The notes under the pieces were generated by a model. It made no database searches and had not been told where the DNA came from. It saw only the letters and a program-made list of their open reading frames with translations. The position numbers were made by a program, and so were the translations under genes. A stretch of DNA of 64,000 bases from Coxiella endosymbiont of Amblyomma sculptum (GTDB lineage: Bacteria > Pseudomonadota > Gammaproteobacteria > Coxiellales > Coxiellaceae): contig NZ_CP033868.1 in the NCBI RefSeq assembly GCF_009883795.1, positions 238,501-302,500 on the forward strand, written 5' to 3'. Shown piece by piece: positions 28,777 through 39,373 of this stretch (positions within the stretch are counted from its first letter, which is position 1; each line of letters begins with the position of its first letter).

Positions 28777-30531
28777 ATGAGAATCAGTCAATTTTTTTTT
28801 TCTACCGCTAAAGAAATTCCTTCAGATACAAAACTAATCAGTCATCGTTTGATGCTCCGTTCTGGTATGTTGTGCAAATTAGCGAGTGGATTGTACACTT
28901 GGTTACCTTTGGGATTGAGAGTACTGCGGAAGGTGGAAAATATTGTACGAGAAGAAATGAATCGGAGCGGTGCATTGGAATTGTTGATGCCTATCGTACA
29001 ACCAGAAAGTTTATGGAAAGAATCGAATCGTTGGAAATCCTACGGAACTGAATTGCTAAAAATTATCGATCGACACGGAAATGAATTCTGTTTTGGACCC
29101 ACACATGAAGAAACGATGGCGGATGTTATGCGACAAGAATTACGCAGTTATAAACAATTGCCTATTAATTTTTATCAATTTCGAACAAAATTTCGCGATG
29201 AAATTCGCCCGCGTTTTGGTGTAGTGCGTTCTCGTGAGTTTTTGATGAAAGACGCATATTCCTTTGATGTTAATGAAGAAGGAATGCAAGACACTTATAG
29301 AAAAATGTGCGCTGTTTATGAACGCATATTTACACGATTGGGACTAAATTTTCGTACAGTATTAGCAGATACTGGTTCTATTGGTGGAAGCTACTCTCAC
29401 GAGTTTCAAGCGCTAACCGATATGGGAGAAGATATTATCGTTTATAGCGATCAAAGTGATTATGCGGCCAATATTGAAAAAGCGAGCGCTCAAGCTCCTC
29501 AAGGCGATCGAGCCAAATCTACAGCTAGTATGATTAGAAAAGAGGCTCCAGGAATTCATACAGTCCAACAATTGACTAAGATAATGAATATCCCTCTTAA
29601 CAAAGGGATTAAAACTTTCGTAGTGAGAGGAAAAGATATTCCTTTCGTAGCATTAATCTTGCGAGGAGATCATGAGCTAAATTTTATAAAAGCTCAAAAT
29701 ATATCTGGAGTTTTTTCTCCATTGGTTTTCGCTACTGAGAAAGAAATTTCGGAAATTACTGGCTCTAAATCTAAGTTTTTAGGGCCTGTGAATTTAAAAC
29801 TCCCTTGTATTGTAGATCGAGATGCTGCACATCTGTCCGATTTTTGTTGCGGAGCCAACGAAGACAATTTTTATTTCGTAAATGTTAACTGGAATCGTGA
29901 TGTTTCTTTAGGGGATGTCGCTGATCTCAGAAAAGTAGTTGAGGGAGATCAAAGTCCAGATGGAAAAGGAAAATTGCGATTTTCTCGAGGAATAGAGATA
30001 GGTCAAGTGTTTCAACTCGGAGAAAAATACAGTCGTAAGATGCATGTTACTGTTATTGATAAAATGGGAAAAAATTGTTATGTACAAATGGGCTGTTATG
30101 GAATTGGTATTTCTCGAACAGTAGCTGCAATTATTGAACAAAATCACGATACAGCAGGAATTATTTGGCCCGAAGTGGTAGCTCCCTTTTCAATATCTCT
30201 AATTGGACTCAATGGGCACAAATCTCATCGAGTGCAAGAAATCTGTGGACAAGTATATTACGAATTGATCGAAGCAGGTTTTGAGGTTCTTTGGGATGAT
30301 CGAAAAGAATCGCCGGGTATCATGTTTTCGGATATGGATCTGATAGGTATTCCGCATCGATTGGTTGTTAGTGAACGTGGATTGTGTTCGAATACCTTAG
30401 AATACAAATCTCGCCTTAATTCTATTAAGGAAAATATACATTTTAAACATCTGGTAGATTTTTTTAGAGAAAAAGCCGAACAAGTTTTTTCTAGACAAGA
30501 ATTTGCAAACTCTGTAGATGTTTGTTTTTAA
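28777..30531 (+). CDS. proS: Prolyl-tRNA synthetase (bacterial type)
   Basis: Charges tRNA-Pro. Class II core motifs: FRTKFRDEIRPRFGVVRSRE (motif 2 area) and GCYGIGISRTVAA (motif 3). The YbaK-like editing insertion occupies roughly residues 230-390, and an anticodon-binding domain ends the protein. The ATG at 28777 gives 584 residues and the expected N-terminus (MRISQFFFSTAKEIPSD). An in-frame ATG at 28678 would add 33 unrelated residues; neither has a clear Shine-Dalgarno. Confidence 0.95.
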   Translation: MRISQFFFSTAKEIPSDTKLISHRLMLRSGMLCKLASGLYTWLPLGLRVLRKVENIVREEMNRSGALELLMPIVQPESLWKESNRWKSYGTELLKIIDRHGNEFCFGPTHEETMADVMRQELRSYKQLPINFYQFRTKFRDEIRPRFGVVRSREFLMKDAYSFDVNEEGMQDTYRKMCAVYERIFTRLGLNFRTVLADTGSIGGSYSHEFQALTDMGEDIIVYSDQSDYAANIEKASAQAPQGDRAKSTASMIRKEAPGIHTVQQLTKIMNIPLNKGIKTFVVRGKDIPFVALILRGDHELNFIKAQNISGVFSPLVFATEKEISEITGSKSKFLGPVNLKLPCIVDRDAAHLSDFCCGANEDNFYFVNVNWNRDVSLGDVADLRKVVEGDQSPDGKGKLRFSRGIEIGQVFQLGEKYSRKMHVTVIDKMGKNCYVQMGCYGIGISRTVAAIIEQNHDTAGIIWPEVVAPFSISLIGLNGHKSHRVQEICGQVYYELIEAGFEVLWDDRKESPGIMFSDMDLIGIPHRLVVSERGLCSNTLEYKSRLNSIKENIHFKHLVDFFREKAEQVFSRQEFANSVDVCF

Positions 30532-30560
30532 ATACACCCCTCTCATATTTTTTGATCGCG

Positions 30561-30586
30561 CTTGAAATATTATTATCTGCCCAGAT
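30561..30586 (+). promoter_or_regulatory. Sigma-32-like heat-shock promoter of clpB
   Basis: CTTGAAA at 30561-30567 and GCCCAGAT at 30579-30586 (compare CCCCATAT) are separated by 11 bp, about 155 bp upstream of the clpB start. The -35 is an exact match to the common sigma-32 heptamer. The -10 keeps CCCA and the final AT. clpB is a classical sigma-32 target, which supports the reading. The spacer is at the short end of the usual range. Confidence 0.5.
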
Positions 30587-30739
30587 CTTAATTATTTATG
30601 AGCGGATGGTGGTGAAGGTGAGGGGGATTTGGCTTGAGGTCTTTATTGGTTATTTTTTGGTTATTATAATACGGATTTTGATAGGATGCATAACTTTTTG
30701 GCATTGGGCTTTACTCACTAAGTTCGAGGGTGTGTTTTC

Positions 30740-33319
30740 GTGCGAATGGACAAATTTACAACTTCGTTTCAGACGGCTTTGTCTGATGCTCGGTCTTTAG
30801 TTGTTGGTCGAGACCAACAGTTTATAGAACCAACCCACGTAATGAAATTGTTACTAGAGCAAGAACAGGGGATTGTTGCTTCGTTGTTACAAAAATCGGG
30901 AATTAATTTATCAAAATTAATGCACGGTTTAAATAAGGTGATTGATAGTTATCCTCAAGTTCAAGGAACTAGGGGAGAAGTGCATTTATCGCATGAGTTG
31001 GTGCGAATTCTGACTTTAATGGATAGTGCGGCTCAAAAAAATAAGGATCAGTATATTTCTTCGGAATTGTTTATTTTAGCTGCATTAGAAGCTGGGGGTC
31101 GATTGTGTGATCTTTTGACAGAATTTGGCGTTGATAAAAAGATTGTTGAAAAGAGTATAAAAGATTTGCGTGGTGGAGAGAGTGTAACTGCTCAAGATGT
31201 TGAGATACAGAGGCAGGCGTTAGAAAAATACACTGTCGATCTTACCAAAAAAGCTGAATCTGGAAAATTGGATCCCGTTATCGGTCGCGATGAAGAAATT
31301 CGCAGAACTATACAAGTTTTACAGAGGCGTACTAAGAATAATCCGGTGTTGATTGGAGAACCTGGAGTTGGTAAGACGGCTATCGTAGAAGGATTAGCGC
31401 AGCGTATTGTTAATAGAGAAGTTCCGGAAGGATTGAAAAACAAACGAATTTTGGCGTTGGATATGGGATCTCTTGTTGCAGGAGCGAAATTTCGTGGGGA
31501 ATTTGAAGAACGTTTAAAAGCAGTGTTAAAAGATTTATCCAGACAAGAAGGTCGGATTGTTTTGTTTATTGACGAATTGCATACAATGGTTGGAGCAGGT
31601 AAGGCGGAGGGATCTATGGACGCTGGAAATATGTTAAAACCAACATTGGCTCGAGGCGAACTGCATTGTGTAGGTGCTACTACATTGGACGAGTATCGGA
31701 AATACATTGAAAAGGATGCTGCTTTAGAACGTCGTTTTCAAAAAGTATTGGTGAATGAACCTTCTACAGAGGATACTATTGCCATTTTACGTGGGTTAAA
31801 GGAGCGTTACGAAGTGCACCATGGTGTTGAGATCACAGACCCTGCCATAATTTCTGCAGCGACTTTATCGCAGCGGTACATTACTGATCGAAATTTACCC
31901 GATAAAGCCATCGACTTGATTGATGAAGCGGCAAGTCAAATTCGTATGGAGATGGATTCAAAACCAGTTGAACTTGATCGTCTAGAACGACGTCTTATTC
32001 AACTTAAGATTGAGCATGAAGCATTAAAGAAAGAGACCGATGAATCATCTAAAAGACGGTTGATTGACTTAGAAAAAGAAATTAAAAATGTTGAAAAAGA
32101 ATATTTCGATTTAGAAAAAGTGTGGAAAAATGAGAAGTCGATTTTACATGGAACCCAGAGAATTAAGGAAGAACTGGAACAAGCTCGAATCGACTTGGAA
32201 TCGGCGGGTCGTTTAGGCGATTTAACACGAATGTCTGAATTACAATATGGTGTTATTCCCGAACTAGAGAAAAAATTATTTATTGCTTCTAAAAAGGAAG
32301 GTCAGTTGCGTGGACGCACATTGCTGCGGAATCGAGTATCGGAAGAAGAAGTAGCCGAGGTGGTATCCAAGTGGACGCGTATTCCTGTTTCAAAAATTCT
32401 TGAAGGAGAGCGCGAAAAATTATTGAATATGGAAATGGAACTGCATCGAAGAGTTGTTGGTCAGGATGAAGCGATAAGAGCTGTTTCAAATGCTATTCGT
32501 CGTTCGCGCGCTGGATTGTCAGATCCCAATCGACCTATTGGATCTCTTCTATTTTTGGGCCCTACAGGTGTGGGGAAAACCGAGTTATGTAAAACGCTAG
32601 CTGCGTTTCTTTTTGATACTGTGGAAGCTATGATACGCATCGATATGTCTGAATTTATGGAGAAACATTCCATTGCCCGATTGATTGGAGCGCCTCCTGG
32701 TTATATTGGTTACGAAGAAGGAGGGCATCTTACGGAATCCGTTCGACGACGACCGTACTCTGTCATTTTATTGGATGAAGTTGAAAAAGCACACGGTGAT
32801 GTATTTAATATTCTGTTACAAGTTCTCGACGACGGACGGTTAACTGATGGACACGGAAGAACAATCGATTTTCGAAACACTGTTATAGTAATGACTTCAA
32901 ATCTTGGTTCTCAATTGATTCAAGAGATTTCGGGGGAGAGTTATACCAAAATGAAAGAAATGGTGATGGGAGTAGTTGTTCAAAATTTTCGACCGGAATT
33001 TATCAATCGTATTGACGAAGTTGTTGTTTTCCATTCTCTAACAGAAGAACAAATTTGTAATATCACGGTGATGCAAATTGAACGAATCAAAAATCGTTTG
33101 AAAGAACGAGATTGTCGATTAGTGATAAGTAACGAAGCTGTCAAATACTTGTCTGAACTTGGTTATGATTCTGTTTATGGTGCGCGACCTCTAAAAAGAG
33201 TTTTGCAGCAGTACTTAGAAAATCCACTTGCTCAAGAAGTTCTGGAAGGAAAACTTGTTCCGCATGCGGTTATTGAAGTCGAAAAAAAAGGTGATCAATT
33301 TGTGTTTACGAAAAAGTGA
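30740..33319 (+). CDS. clpB: ClpB disaggregase
   Basis: Hexameric AAA+ protein that rescues aggregated proteins together with DnaK. 859 residues: N-domain, NBD1 with [15 protein letters not shown] and [13 protein letters not shown], the coiled-coil M-domain (about 410-525), and NBD2 with [15 protein letters not shown] and LLDEVEKAH. Full length. The GTG start at 30740 is preferred because GAGGG stands nine bases upstream; an ATG two codons later is possible. Confidence 0.97.
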   Translation: MRMDKFTTSFQTALSDARSLVVGRDQQFIEPTHVMKLLLEQEQGIVASLLQKSGINLSKLMHGLNKVIDSYPQVQGTRGEVHLSHELVRILTLMDSAAQKNKDQYISSELFILAALEAGGRLCDLLTEFGVDKKIVEKSIKDLRGGESVTAQDVEIQRQALEKYTVDLTKKAESGKLDPVIGRDEEIRRTIQVLQRRTKNNPVLIGEPGVGKTAIVEGLAQRIVNREVPEGLKNKRILALDMGSLVAGAKFRGEFEERLKAVLKDLSRQEGRIVLFIDELHTMVGAGKAEGSMDAGNMLKPTLARGELHCVGATTLDEYRKYIEKDAALERRFQKVLVNEPSTEDTIAILRGLKERYEVHHGVEITDPAIISAATLSQRYITDRNLPDKAIDLIDEAASQIRMEMDSKPVELDRLERRLIQLKIEHEALKKETDESSKRRLIDLEKEIKNVEKEYFDLEKVWKNEKSILHGTQRIKEELEQARIDLESAGRLGDLTRMSELQYGVIPELEKKLFIASKKEGQLRGRTLLRNRVSEEEVAEVVSKWTRIPVSKILEGEREKLLNMEMELHRRVVGQDEAIRAVSNAIRRSRAGLSDPNRPIGSLLFLGPTGVGKTELCKTLAAFLFDTVEAMIRIDMSEFMEKHSIARLIGAPPGYIGYEEGGHLTESVRRRPYSVILLDEVEKAHGDVFNILLQVLDDGRLTDGHGRTIDFRNTVIVMTSNLGSQLIQEISGESYTKMKEMVMGVVVQNFRPEFINRIDEVVVFHSLTEEQICNITVMQIERIKNRLKERDCRLVISNEAVKYLSELGYDSVYGARPLKRVLQQYLENPLAQEVLEGKLVPHAVIEVEKKGDQFVFTKK

Positions 33320-33340
33320 TATAAGATTTAATCATTTGTT

Positions 33341-34552
33341 TTATATCCAATATTTAATGTAGATTACTAATCTTCCCATTAATCGTTGGATTCGAGGTCG
33401 TAGTATCTGCCAACTGCGCAGTGAGACCTCTCGAGAATTTTTAAGATCTGTTAGAAATTGTCTTTCTAGTACTCTTTTGGATTTTTTAGAATTGATGTGA
33501 ATGTCTGCTTCTAAATCATGGATTAGACTTCGGTAATTAAGATTGCTAGAACCGATAACCATCCAGTCATCAATAATTAGCGATTTTGCATGTAGCATTG
33601 AAGGTAAATACTCAAATATTCTCACTCCTGCTTTGAGCAGAGTGCAGTAAAAAGTGGAAGAGGCCCAGGGCATCATAACTACGTCAGATTTTCTAGGCAG
33701 TAGAATGCGTACGTCAATTCCGGAGTAAGCAGCTTCTTTCAATTTTCTTAATAAAAAAGTGTCTGGAACAAAATACGCATTAGTAATCCAGATTCGGTAC
33801 GTGCAATTAGCCATTTTCTGAAGCAGATTTTTGTATAGAACGCGCCGGCGCTGTCGCGTATAATTAAGACGGATGAGTGGATCTTTTCGAATTTGTCGAA
33901 AAATTTCTCGCAAGCGCTCCTTAATTGTACGATGGTACCAAGCTGCGTCAAACGCTTTTGTTAATTCTTCTAAATCGATTCCTGCAAGACGCACCGAAGT
34001 ATCTCTCCATCCTTTTCCCCCTTGTTCTAGAGATAAATGATAGTTGCTAATATTTAAACTGCCAATATAGGCAATTTTTTTATCGATAATACAGACCTTG
34101 CGATGATTTCGAAAATTAATTTTTCGAATTAAATAAAACCATTTTACAAGAGAAGGCAATCTAACAATAGATCGACTCCAGTCCCATAATTGCCAAGGAA
34201 ATGGATGAAAAACTTTAGTTTTTACTCCAGCTTCTTCTAGAAAACGAGCGAAATTTGTACTCCATAACGGGCTTCCGGCGCCATCAACCATGATTCGAAC
34301 GCTAATTCCACGTCTTGCGGCTTTTGCCAGTTCAAACGCGACTTTTTTCCCTAAAGTGTCGTTATGAAAGAGAAAAGTTTCTAAGTCGATCGAGTGCTTA
34401 GCTCTCGCGATATCAGAAAATAAAACTTCAAAGTGTTTTTGACCGTCTGTAAAAACAGTTTCTTGGAATTTTTTAGTTGTTGAAAGTCTTATATGAGATT
34501 TTCTCACTCCTCGATCATTCGGTAATTGACAATTTTCTCTGAAAATATGCAT
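33341..34552 (-). CDS. Cardiolipin synthase, ClsB-like phospholipase D family
   Basis: Two HKD catalytic motifs mark the phospholipase D superfamily: HRKVCIIDKKIAYIGS near residue 135 and HAKSLIIDDWMVIGSSN near residue 320. At 403 residues without N-terminal membrane helices it resembles E. coli ClsB (YbhO) rather than ClsA. It would join phosphatidylglycerol with another phospholipid to form cardiolipin. It converges with clpB with 21 bp between stops. pssA, also phospholipid synthesis, is divergently placed. Confidence 0.85.
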   Translation of the reverse strand: MHIFRENCQLPNDRGVRKSHIRLSTTKKFQETVFTDGQKHFEVLFSDIARAKHSIDLETFLFHNDTLGKKVAFELAKAARRGISVRIMVDGAGSPLWSTNFARFLEEAGVKTKVFHPFPWQLWDWSRSIVRLPSLVKWFYLIRKINFRNHRKVCIIDKKIAYIGSLNISNYHLSLEQGGKGWRDTSVRLAGIDLEELTKAFDAAWYHRTIKERLREIFRQIRKDPLIRLNYTRQRRRVLYKNLLQKMANCTYRIWITNAYFVPDTFLLRKLKEAAYSGIDVRILLPRKSDVVMMPWASSTFYCTLLKAGVRIFEYLPSMLHAKSLIIDDWMVIGSSNLNYRSLIHDLEADIHINSKKSKRVLERQFLTDLKNSREVSLRSWQILRPRIQRLMGRLVIYIKYWI

Positions 34553-34776
34553 GATCTGTCAGTTTTATGAAAGTTTTTTGGACTTACGCAGATTAGAACC
34601 GAATGGTTTGTACAAAGTAATACACGCACGATTTTTTCTTAAGATAGAGGAAGATGATTGTGGTACAAAAAAATAATCACAATCGTATTTATGGAAAACA
34701 CTAAAGGTGGTAGAAAGCAATCTGCTGTACACTACGTGTTTAATTTGATTTTGTATTGAAAAACACACATCCCACC

Positions 34777-34825
34777 TCCTCCTTTGAGGAGGACAACAGA
34801 CTTCTTATTTAGAAGTCTGTTGTAC
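34777..34825. repeat. Two adjacent perfect inverted repeats
   Basis: First CCTCCTC/GAGGAGG with a four-base loop (34777-34794), then immediately a perfect 13-bp stem with a five-base TATTT loop (34795-34825). Both are G+C-rich for this sequence. They lie between divergent genes and lack a T-tract directly after either stem, so they are not ordinary terminators of the flanking genes. Confidence 0.75.
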
Positions 34826-34862
34826 AGTATATTTTAATTTATGATATTCTTAGAGAATCAGA

Positions 34863-34871
34863 TGCTATAAT
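34863..34871 (+). promoter_or_regulatory. Extended -10 element upstream of pssA
   Basis: TGCTATAAT, a consensus extended -10, 30 bp before the start codon. No good -35 at standard spacing, as often for extended -10 promoters. Confidence 0.5.
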
Positions 34872-34900
34872 ATTTTGGTAGAATTTTCCAGAGGGAAATT

Positions 34901-35632
34901 GTGATTGAATCTAAGCGGTTAGGGATTCTTGGTGTTTATTTATTACCAAATCTGTTCACTATAGGTGCTATGTTTGCAGGATTTTATTCTGTTGTGTCCA
35001 CCGTAAGAGGTCAATATGCAGAGTCTGCGGTGGCTATTTTTGTTGCTTTTTTCATGGATGGTTTGGATGGACGAATTGCTCGACTGTTGGATGCTCAAAG
35101 TGCATTTGGAGTTCAACTTGATAGTTTATCTGATATGGTGAGTTTTGGAATTGCTCCTGCTCTAGTGGTGTACAGTTGGTCTCTCGAAATTATAGGAAGA
35201 ACAGGTTGGTTGTCCGCGTTCTTTTATATGGTTTGCTCGGCTTTACGTTTAGCGAGATTTAACGTTCAGATAAAAAAAATTGACGGAAACTATTTTCAGG
35301 GGCTGCCTGCTCCACCTGCAGCAGCGTTGATGGCTAGTATTGTATGGGTATGCGGTACTTATAATATTAAGGGTGGAAGTGTCGCGTTTCCGATGATGGT
35401 TACAGTTTTGTTTCTAGGAATGTTGATGGTAAGTACAGTGCGTTACCGAAGTTTTAAAAATATTAGTTTGTACAATCGTATCTCCTTCATGAAGACATTG
35501 GGTGTAGCGTTGATCCTCACAATTGTTATGTTTAGTCCATCGGATATTTTATTGGTTCTTTCTTTTCTGTATGTGATTTTTGGTCCTATCGAGACTTTAC
35601 GATTTCTGTACAAGAAACGATTTAAAAAGTGA
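34901..35632 (+). CDS. pssA: CDP-diacylglycerol-serine O-phosphatidyltransferase
   Basis: Integral membrane enzyme making phosphatidylserine, precursor of phosphatidylethanolamine. The CDP-alcohol phosphotransferase signature is complete: DGLDGRIARLLDAQ followed by GVQLDSLSD. About six hydrophobic segments. 243 residues, the Bacillus-like integral-membrane type rather than the E. coli HKD-type PssA. The GTG start has AGAGGGA at good spacing. nadC follows. Confidence 0.93.
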   Translation: MIESKRLGILGVYLLPNLFTIGAMFAGFYSVVSTVRGQYAESAVAIFVAFFMDGLDGRIARLLDAQSAFGVQLDSLSDMVSFGIAPALVVYSWSLEIIGRTGWLSAFFYMVCSALRLARFNVQIKKIDGNYFQGLPAPPAAALMASIVWVCGTYNIKGGSVAFPMMVTVLFLGMLMVSTVRYRSFKNISLYNRISFMKTLGVALILTIVMFSPSDILLVLSFLYVIFGPIETLRFLYKKRFKK

Positions 35633-35681
35633 AGAAAAGAAAAAGTTTTTAAACCTTTTCGTGTGGATCAAGAGAAAATAC

Positions 35682-36506
35682 ATGAATCGAGAGATTATTA
35701 AGAAAGCTGTTCAAATGAGTCTTGAAGAGGATGTTGGAGAGCGAGATGTTACTATTCAGCTGATTTCGGCCTGCAAATTTGTAAAAACTGTTGTTGTTGC
35801 TCAAGGAGATGCTGTTGTTTGTGGAATTCCTTGGTTTGAAATGGTTTATCACCAAATAGATCCTGAAGTTGAGATAGGTTGGGATTTGCACGAGGGAGAT
35901 TGTATCTCAAATGGGCAATTGCTTGCAGAACTGAAAGGGAAAGCCCGCTCAATTTTGACAGGTGAGCGAATGGCACTCAACTGGTTGCAAACATTATCAG
36001 GCACTGCAACTCTTGTTCGTCGCTACATAGAAGAACTAAAAACAACCAAAGTTCAATTGCTCGACACTCGAAAGACAATACCCTGCATGCGTTATGCACA
36101 GAAATACGCAGTTCGATTCGGTGGAGGAAAAAATCATCGTATGGGATTGTACGACGCTTTTCTTATCAAAGAAAATCACATTATGAGTTGTGTTTCAATA
36201 ACAGAAGCTATTCAAAAAGCACGAAGTTGTTGTCCTGAAAAATTGGTAGAGATAGAAGTTGAGAATCTGAAGGAATTACAAGAAGCCCTAGAGGCAAAAG
36301 CGGATGTTATTATGCTGGATAATTTTGATATCGATAGTATAAAAGAAGCTGTTTCTATTAGTAGCGGTATGGTAAAACTTGAAGTTTCCGGAAACGTAAA
36401 TTTGCAAAATATCCAGGAAATTGCTAAAACAGGAATCGATTTTATCTCTGTTGGTGCGATAACAAAAAATCTTAGTGCAATTGATTTCTCAATGAGAATT
36501 TCATAG
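35682..36506 (+). CDS. nadC: Quinolinate phosphoribosyltransferase
   Basis: Converts quinolinate and PRPP to nicotinate mononucleotide in de novo NAD synthesis. 274 residues. Diagnostic segments are LDTRKTIPCMRYAQKYAV, GGGKNHRMGLYDAFLIKENH and the late IMLDNFD and ISVGAITKN. The ATG at 35682 (AAGAGA upstream) gives the standard N-terminus; the frame stays open further upstream. It complements nadB, 1.2 kb away on the other strand. Confidence 0.96.
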   Translation: MNREIIKKAVQMSLEEDVGERDVTIQLISACKFVKTVVVAQGDAVVCGIPWFEMVYHQIDPEVEIGWDLHEGDCISNGQLLAELKGKARSILTGERMALNWLQTLSGTATLVRRYIEELKTTKVQLLDTRKTIPCMRYAQKYAVRFGGGKNHRMGLYDAFLIKENHIMSCVSITEAIQKARSCCPEKLVEIEVENLKELQEALEAKADVIMLDNFDIDSIKEAVSISSGMVKLEVSGNVNLQNIQEIAKTGIDFISVGAITKNLSAIDFSMRIS

Positions 36507-36555
36507 GTGGAAAATTCCGATCTAAACCAATCAAACACCAATCAAACAAAAAATC

Positions 36556-36628
36556 CGTCCCCAAGGGGATTCGAACCCCTGTTACCACCGTGAAAGGGTG
36601 GTGTCCTAGGCCTCTAGACGATGGGGAC
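36556..36628 (-). tRNA. tRNA-Glu(UUC)
   Basis: 73 nt cloverleaf: acceptor GTCCCCA/TGGGGAC, T-loop GTTCGAATC, anticodon stem CCACC/GGTGG enclosing CTTTCAC, so the anticodon is TTC. The 3' CCA is not encoded (GGAT follows the acceptor stem). Confidence 0.96.
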
Positions 36629-37136
36629 CTCGGTTTTCAGATTATGAGAATCGATGAGAGTCGCTATTAAAAATTAAATTGTGCAGTGCAATCTTTTCCC
36701 CAACAACCCCAACAAATCAATTTCTTTCTTTTAGTCTTTTGGTCCTGGTTATAATGTCGATAATCCTTCTTGTACGGAAAATAAACTGTAGTACAAACAA
36801 AATCCGAAAAACCTTCAGAAGATTCTGCCTTATAGTAACGATGAAGAATGTTTTATAAACCAGCCAAATGCGGTTGATCCTAAGATTCTTTCATACGCCT
36901 CTAAAGCTCTAATAAAGAGCTCTAAAACTTAGGACACGCAAGAATTTTAGAAATCTTTTACAATGTTGTCAATGTTTTGTATTTTACAAAATTTTCTATA
37001 TCTGATTATAAAAAGTCGTATTGGAAGCTTTCCCATACAGGGAAACTTTATATTTTTCCACCACAAGTATACAATTAGATTAGAACGGAATTTTTTTCAT
37101 TTTTCTCATCTTTGGTTAATTAAAGAGGGGGTCTCG
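36629..37136. other. Gene-free stretch before sixA
   Basis: About 500 bp, A+T-rich. An open frame runs from 36963 into sixA but its first 58 codons look non-coding. A small inverted repeat around AGAGCTCT (near 36906-36921) is visible. Nothing else recognised. Confidence 0.45.
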
Positions 37137-37634
37137 ATGAAATTGTTTTGTGTTCGCCACGGGCATGCCGAACGACTATCACATCATACAGACGAACGAT
37201 CGCTGACTCAAGAAGGAATCGATGCAGTCAGTAGAATAGCTGTCTATTTGAAGCAGCGAAAAGTGCAGATTATGCATCTTATGTATAGTGGAAAACTTCG
37301 AGCACAACAAAGTGCGAAAATTTTGAGCGAAATCGTTGCGATATCTTCTATCAAAAACGGTAAGACTGCTACGAAGGTTTGTACGCTATTAGAACCGGAA
37401 CATTCTTCTGTAACACCTTTGGTCGATCTCATTAAAAAATGGCACGAAAATACCATGTTGGTAGGGCATATGCCATTCTTATCCCGTTTAGTGAGTGCTC
37501 TTGTTTTAGGAAATGATAGTTGCCATTGCAACATCCTTCGACTTTCTCCTGGGACAGTGGTTTGTTTAGAAAGAACGGAAAACTTTCAGTGGATACTTGA
37601 TTGGATCATACATCCAGATCTAATACCAAATTGA
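37137..37634 (+). CDS. sixA: SixA-type phosphohistidine phosphatase
   Basis: Small histidine-phosphatase family protein (165 residues). Catalytic RHG motif FCVRHGHAER at the N-terminus, SGKLRAQQSA (second Arg) and VGHMPFLSRLV (second His). In E. coli SixA dephosphorylates the nitrogen-PTS phosphocarrier NPr, which makes a link to the HPr-like protein at 2630 attractive. The ATG has AGAGGGGG upstream, a strong start signal. Confidence 0.85.
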   Translation: MKLFCVRHGHAERLSHHTDERSLTQEGIDAVSRIAVYLKQRKVQIMHLMYSGKLRAQQSAKILSEIVAISSIKNGKTATKVCTLLEPEHSSVTPLVDLIKKWHENTMLVGHMPFLSRLVSALVLGNDSCHCNILRLSPGTVVCLERTENFQWILDWIIHPDLIPN

Positions 37635-37762
37635 AAAAATCGTTTTTTTTGAAAGTGTGTTTTCTCGTTGTTCAATTTTAGATCTCTATTTTTTGTGGAG
37701 GATACACGAAGTTTTCTTTTATCTAATTTGTAGTATCAAGTCTTTTGGTGATTTTTAAGATT

Positions 37763-39373
37763 TTATGCTCGATTTTCCGATGATTTGAATTCAGGCGGAA
37801 CCAGTATAGTGTTTCTGGTATATGAATCATCGGTTTGCGGATAATCTTTGTTGTAATGCAGTCCACGACTTTCTTTACGTAAGAGCGCACTTCGAATTGT
37901 CAAGTTAGCAACAGTAGTGATATTCCATAGCTCAACGAATGGTTTAGTGGATTTTAAAGAAAGAATATCGACCTGCTGTGTGATTTCTTGCAATTGTTTT
38001 TTTGCATGATTGAGACCCTTATTAGTGCGAACTATTCCAACATAATCCCACATGATTTTTTGAATATAAAAAAGGAGGTCTGAATAAGAGGATGTTCTTA
38101 GTATTGAAGTAGGAATGTAAGGAAAAATTAGATTTTTACAGTCTTCGATATTCAATTTTGTTTCTTCATTTTTCGAAGCAGTAGATGAAGAAAGGGTTTT
38201 AAGAATAGCTTGAGCACTATTAGATGCAAACACAAGACATTCCAGCAAGGAATTGCTGGCCATTCGGTTCGCTCCATGTAATCCTGTAAAAGCGGTTTCA
38301 CCAATGGCATACAGATTAGGAATATCTGTTTTTCCTGACAAATCCGTAATGATCCCCCCGCAAGTATAATGAGCGGCTGGTATTACTGGCAAAGGTTCTT
38401 TTGTCATATCCAGATTAAATTTAAGACACGTAGAATAGATAGTCGGAAAGACCTTTTTGATGAAGTCAGAAGAACGATGACTGATGTCTAAATAGATACA
38501 ATTCAGCTGATGTTTTTGTAATTCTGTGTGTATAGCGCGGGTAACAATATCACGGGGAGCCATTTCCGCTCGCTTGTCGTAGTGTGGCATGAAACGTTCC
38601 CCGTTAGGAAGCAATAGATACCCTCCTTCTCCGCGAACGACTTCAGAAATTAGATGGCAATTGGCTAGTGGATGATAAAGGCAAGTCGGATGAAACTGAT
38701 TCAATTCTAAATTCACTACTCGACATCCTGCGCGCCAAGCCATGGCTATTCCATCTCCACTAACACAACTAGGATTGCTGGTGTGTAGATAGATAAAACT
38801 AGCTCCTCCAGTAGCAAGTACTGTATGGCGAGCAGTAAAAGCTGAATACGAATGTTTTTCCGTATCATAGACCAAAGCTCCTATACAAATTCCGTTTTTG
38901 ATAAGTAGATCTATAGCCATATGATTAGTGAAATAATCAATGTTGGGATGTTTTATTGTTTGCTCAGCTAGAATTTTTACCACTACCTCCCCGGTTCTAT
39001 CTGTGGCGTGTAGAATTCTACGCCTACTGTGCCCCCCTTCTTGCATTAAGTGATATTTTTTTTTAGAATCTCTTGTAAATTCAATTCCTCGTTGAACTAG
39101 CCATTCGATTGTTGATTTGGCTTGAGACAAAGTAGACCAAACGACGTTCGAATCGCACAAACCACACCCTGCATTTAGGGTATCTTGTACGTGTAGATCC
39201 ACACTATCATTCGTAGTATCCATAACTGCAGCTATTCCCCCCTGAGCTTTTGGAGAGGATCCAGTCATAATCTCTTCTTTACTAAGAAGAGCTACTCGAA
39301 CCTTGCTGTCAGCAAGACTTATTGCAAGTCTCAAACCTGAAACTCCGCTGCCAACAATTAGTACATCATACAT
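37763..39373 (-). CDS. nadB: L-aspartate oxidase
   Basis: FAD enzyme oxidising aspartate to iminoaspartate, the first step of de novo NAD synthesis. FAD-binding GSGVSGLRLAISLAD at the N-terminus, substrate-loop NQFHPTCLYHP, active-site TCGGIITD and the GANRMASNSLLECL segment. 536 residues is normal. Together with nadC it indicates the pathway; nadA is not in the window. Confidence 0.96.
   Translation of the reverse strand: MYDVLIVGSGVSGLRLAISLADSKVRVALLSKEEIMTGSSPKAQGGIAAVMDTTNDSVDLHVQDTLNAGCGLCDSNVVWSTLSQAKSTIEWLVQRGIEFTRDSKKKYHLMQEGGHSRRRILHATDRTGEVVVKILAEQTIKHPNIDYFTNHMAIDLLIKNGICIGALVYDTEKHSYSAFTARHTVLATGGASFIYLHTSNPSCVSGDGIAMAWRAGCRVVNLELNQFHPTCLYHPLANCHLISEVVRGEGGYLLLPNGERFMPHYDKRAEMAPRDIVTRAIHTELQKHQLNCIYLDISHRSSDFIKKVFPTIYSTCLKFNLDMTKEPLPVIPAAHYTCGGIITDLSGKTDIPNLYAIGETAFTGLHGANRMASNSLLECLVFASNSAQAILKTLSSSTASKNEETKLNIEDCKNLIFPYIPTSILRTSSYSDLLFYIQKIMWDYVGIVRTNKGLNHAKKQLQEITQQVDILSLKSTKPFVELWNITTVANLTIRSALLRKESRGLHYNKDYPQTDDSYTRNTILVPPEFKSSENRA

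Larger units (their letters stand above)
34553..34900. other. Divergent intergenic region cls/pssA
   Basis: Holds the paired hairpins at 34777-34825 and the pssA promoter element. Otherwise non-coding. Confidence 0.5.

Noticed and set aside
30522..30800. 92-codon hydrophobic frame between proS and clpB
   Set aside because: Runs into clpB in another frame and covers the promoter region; no recognisable protein.
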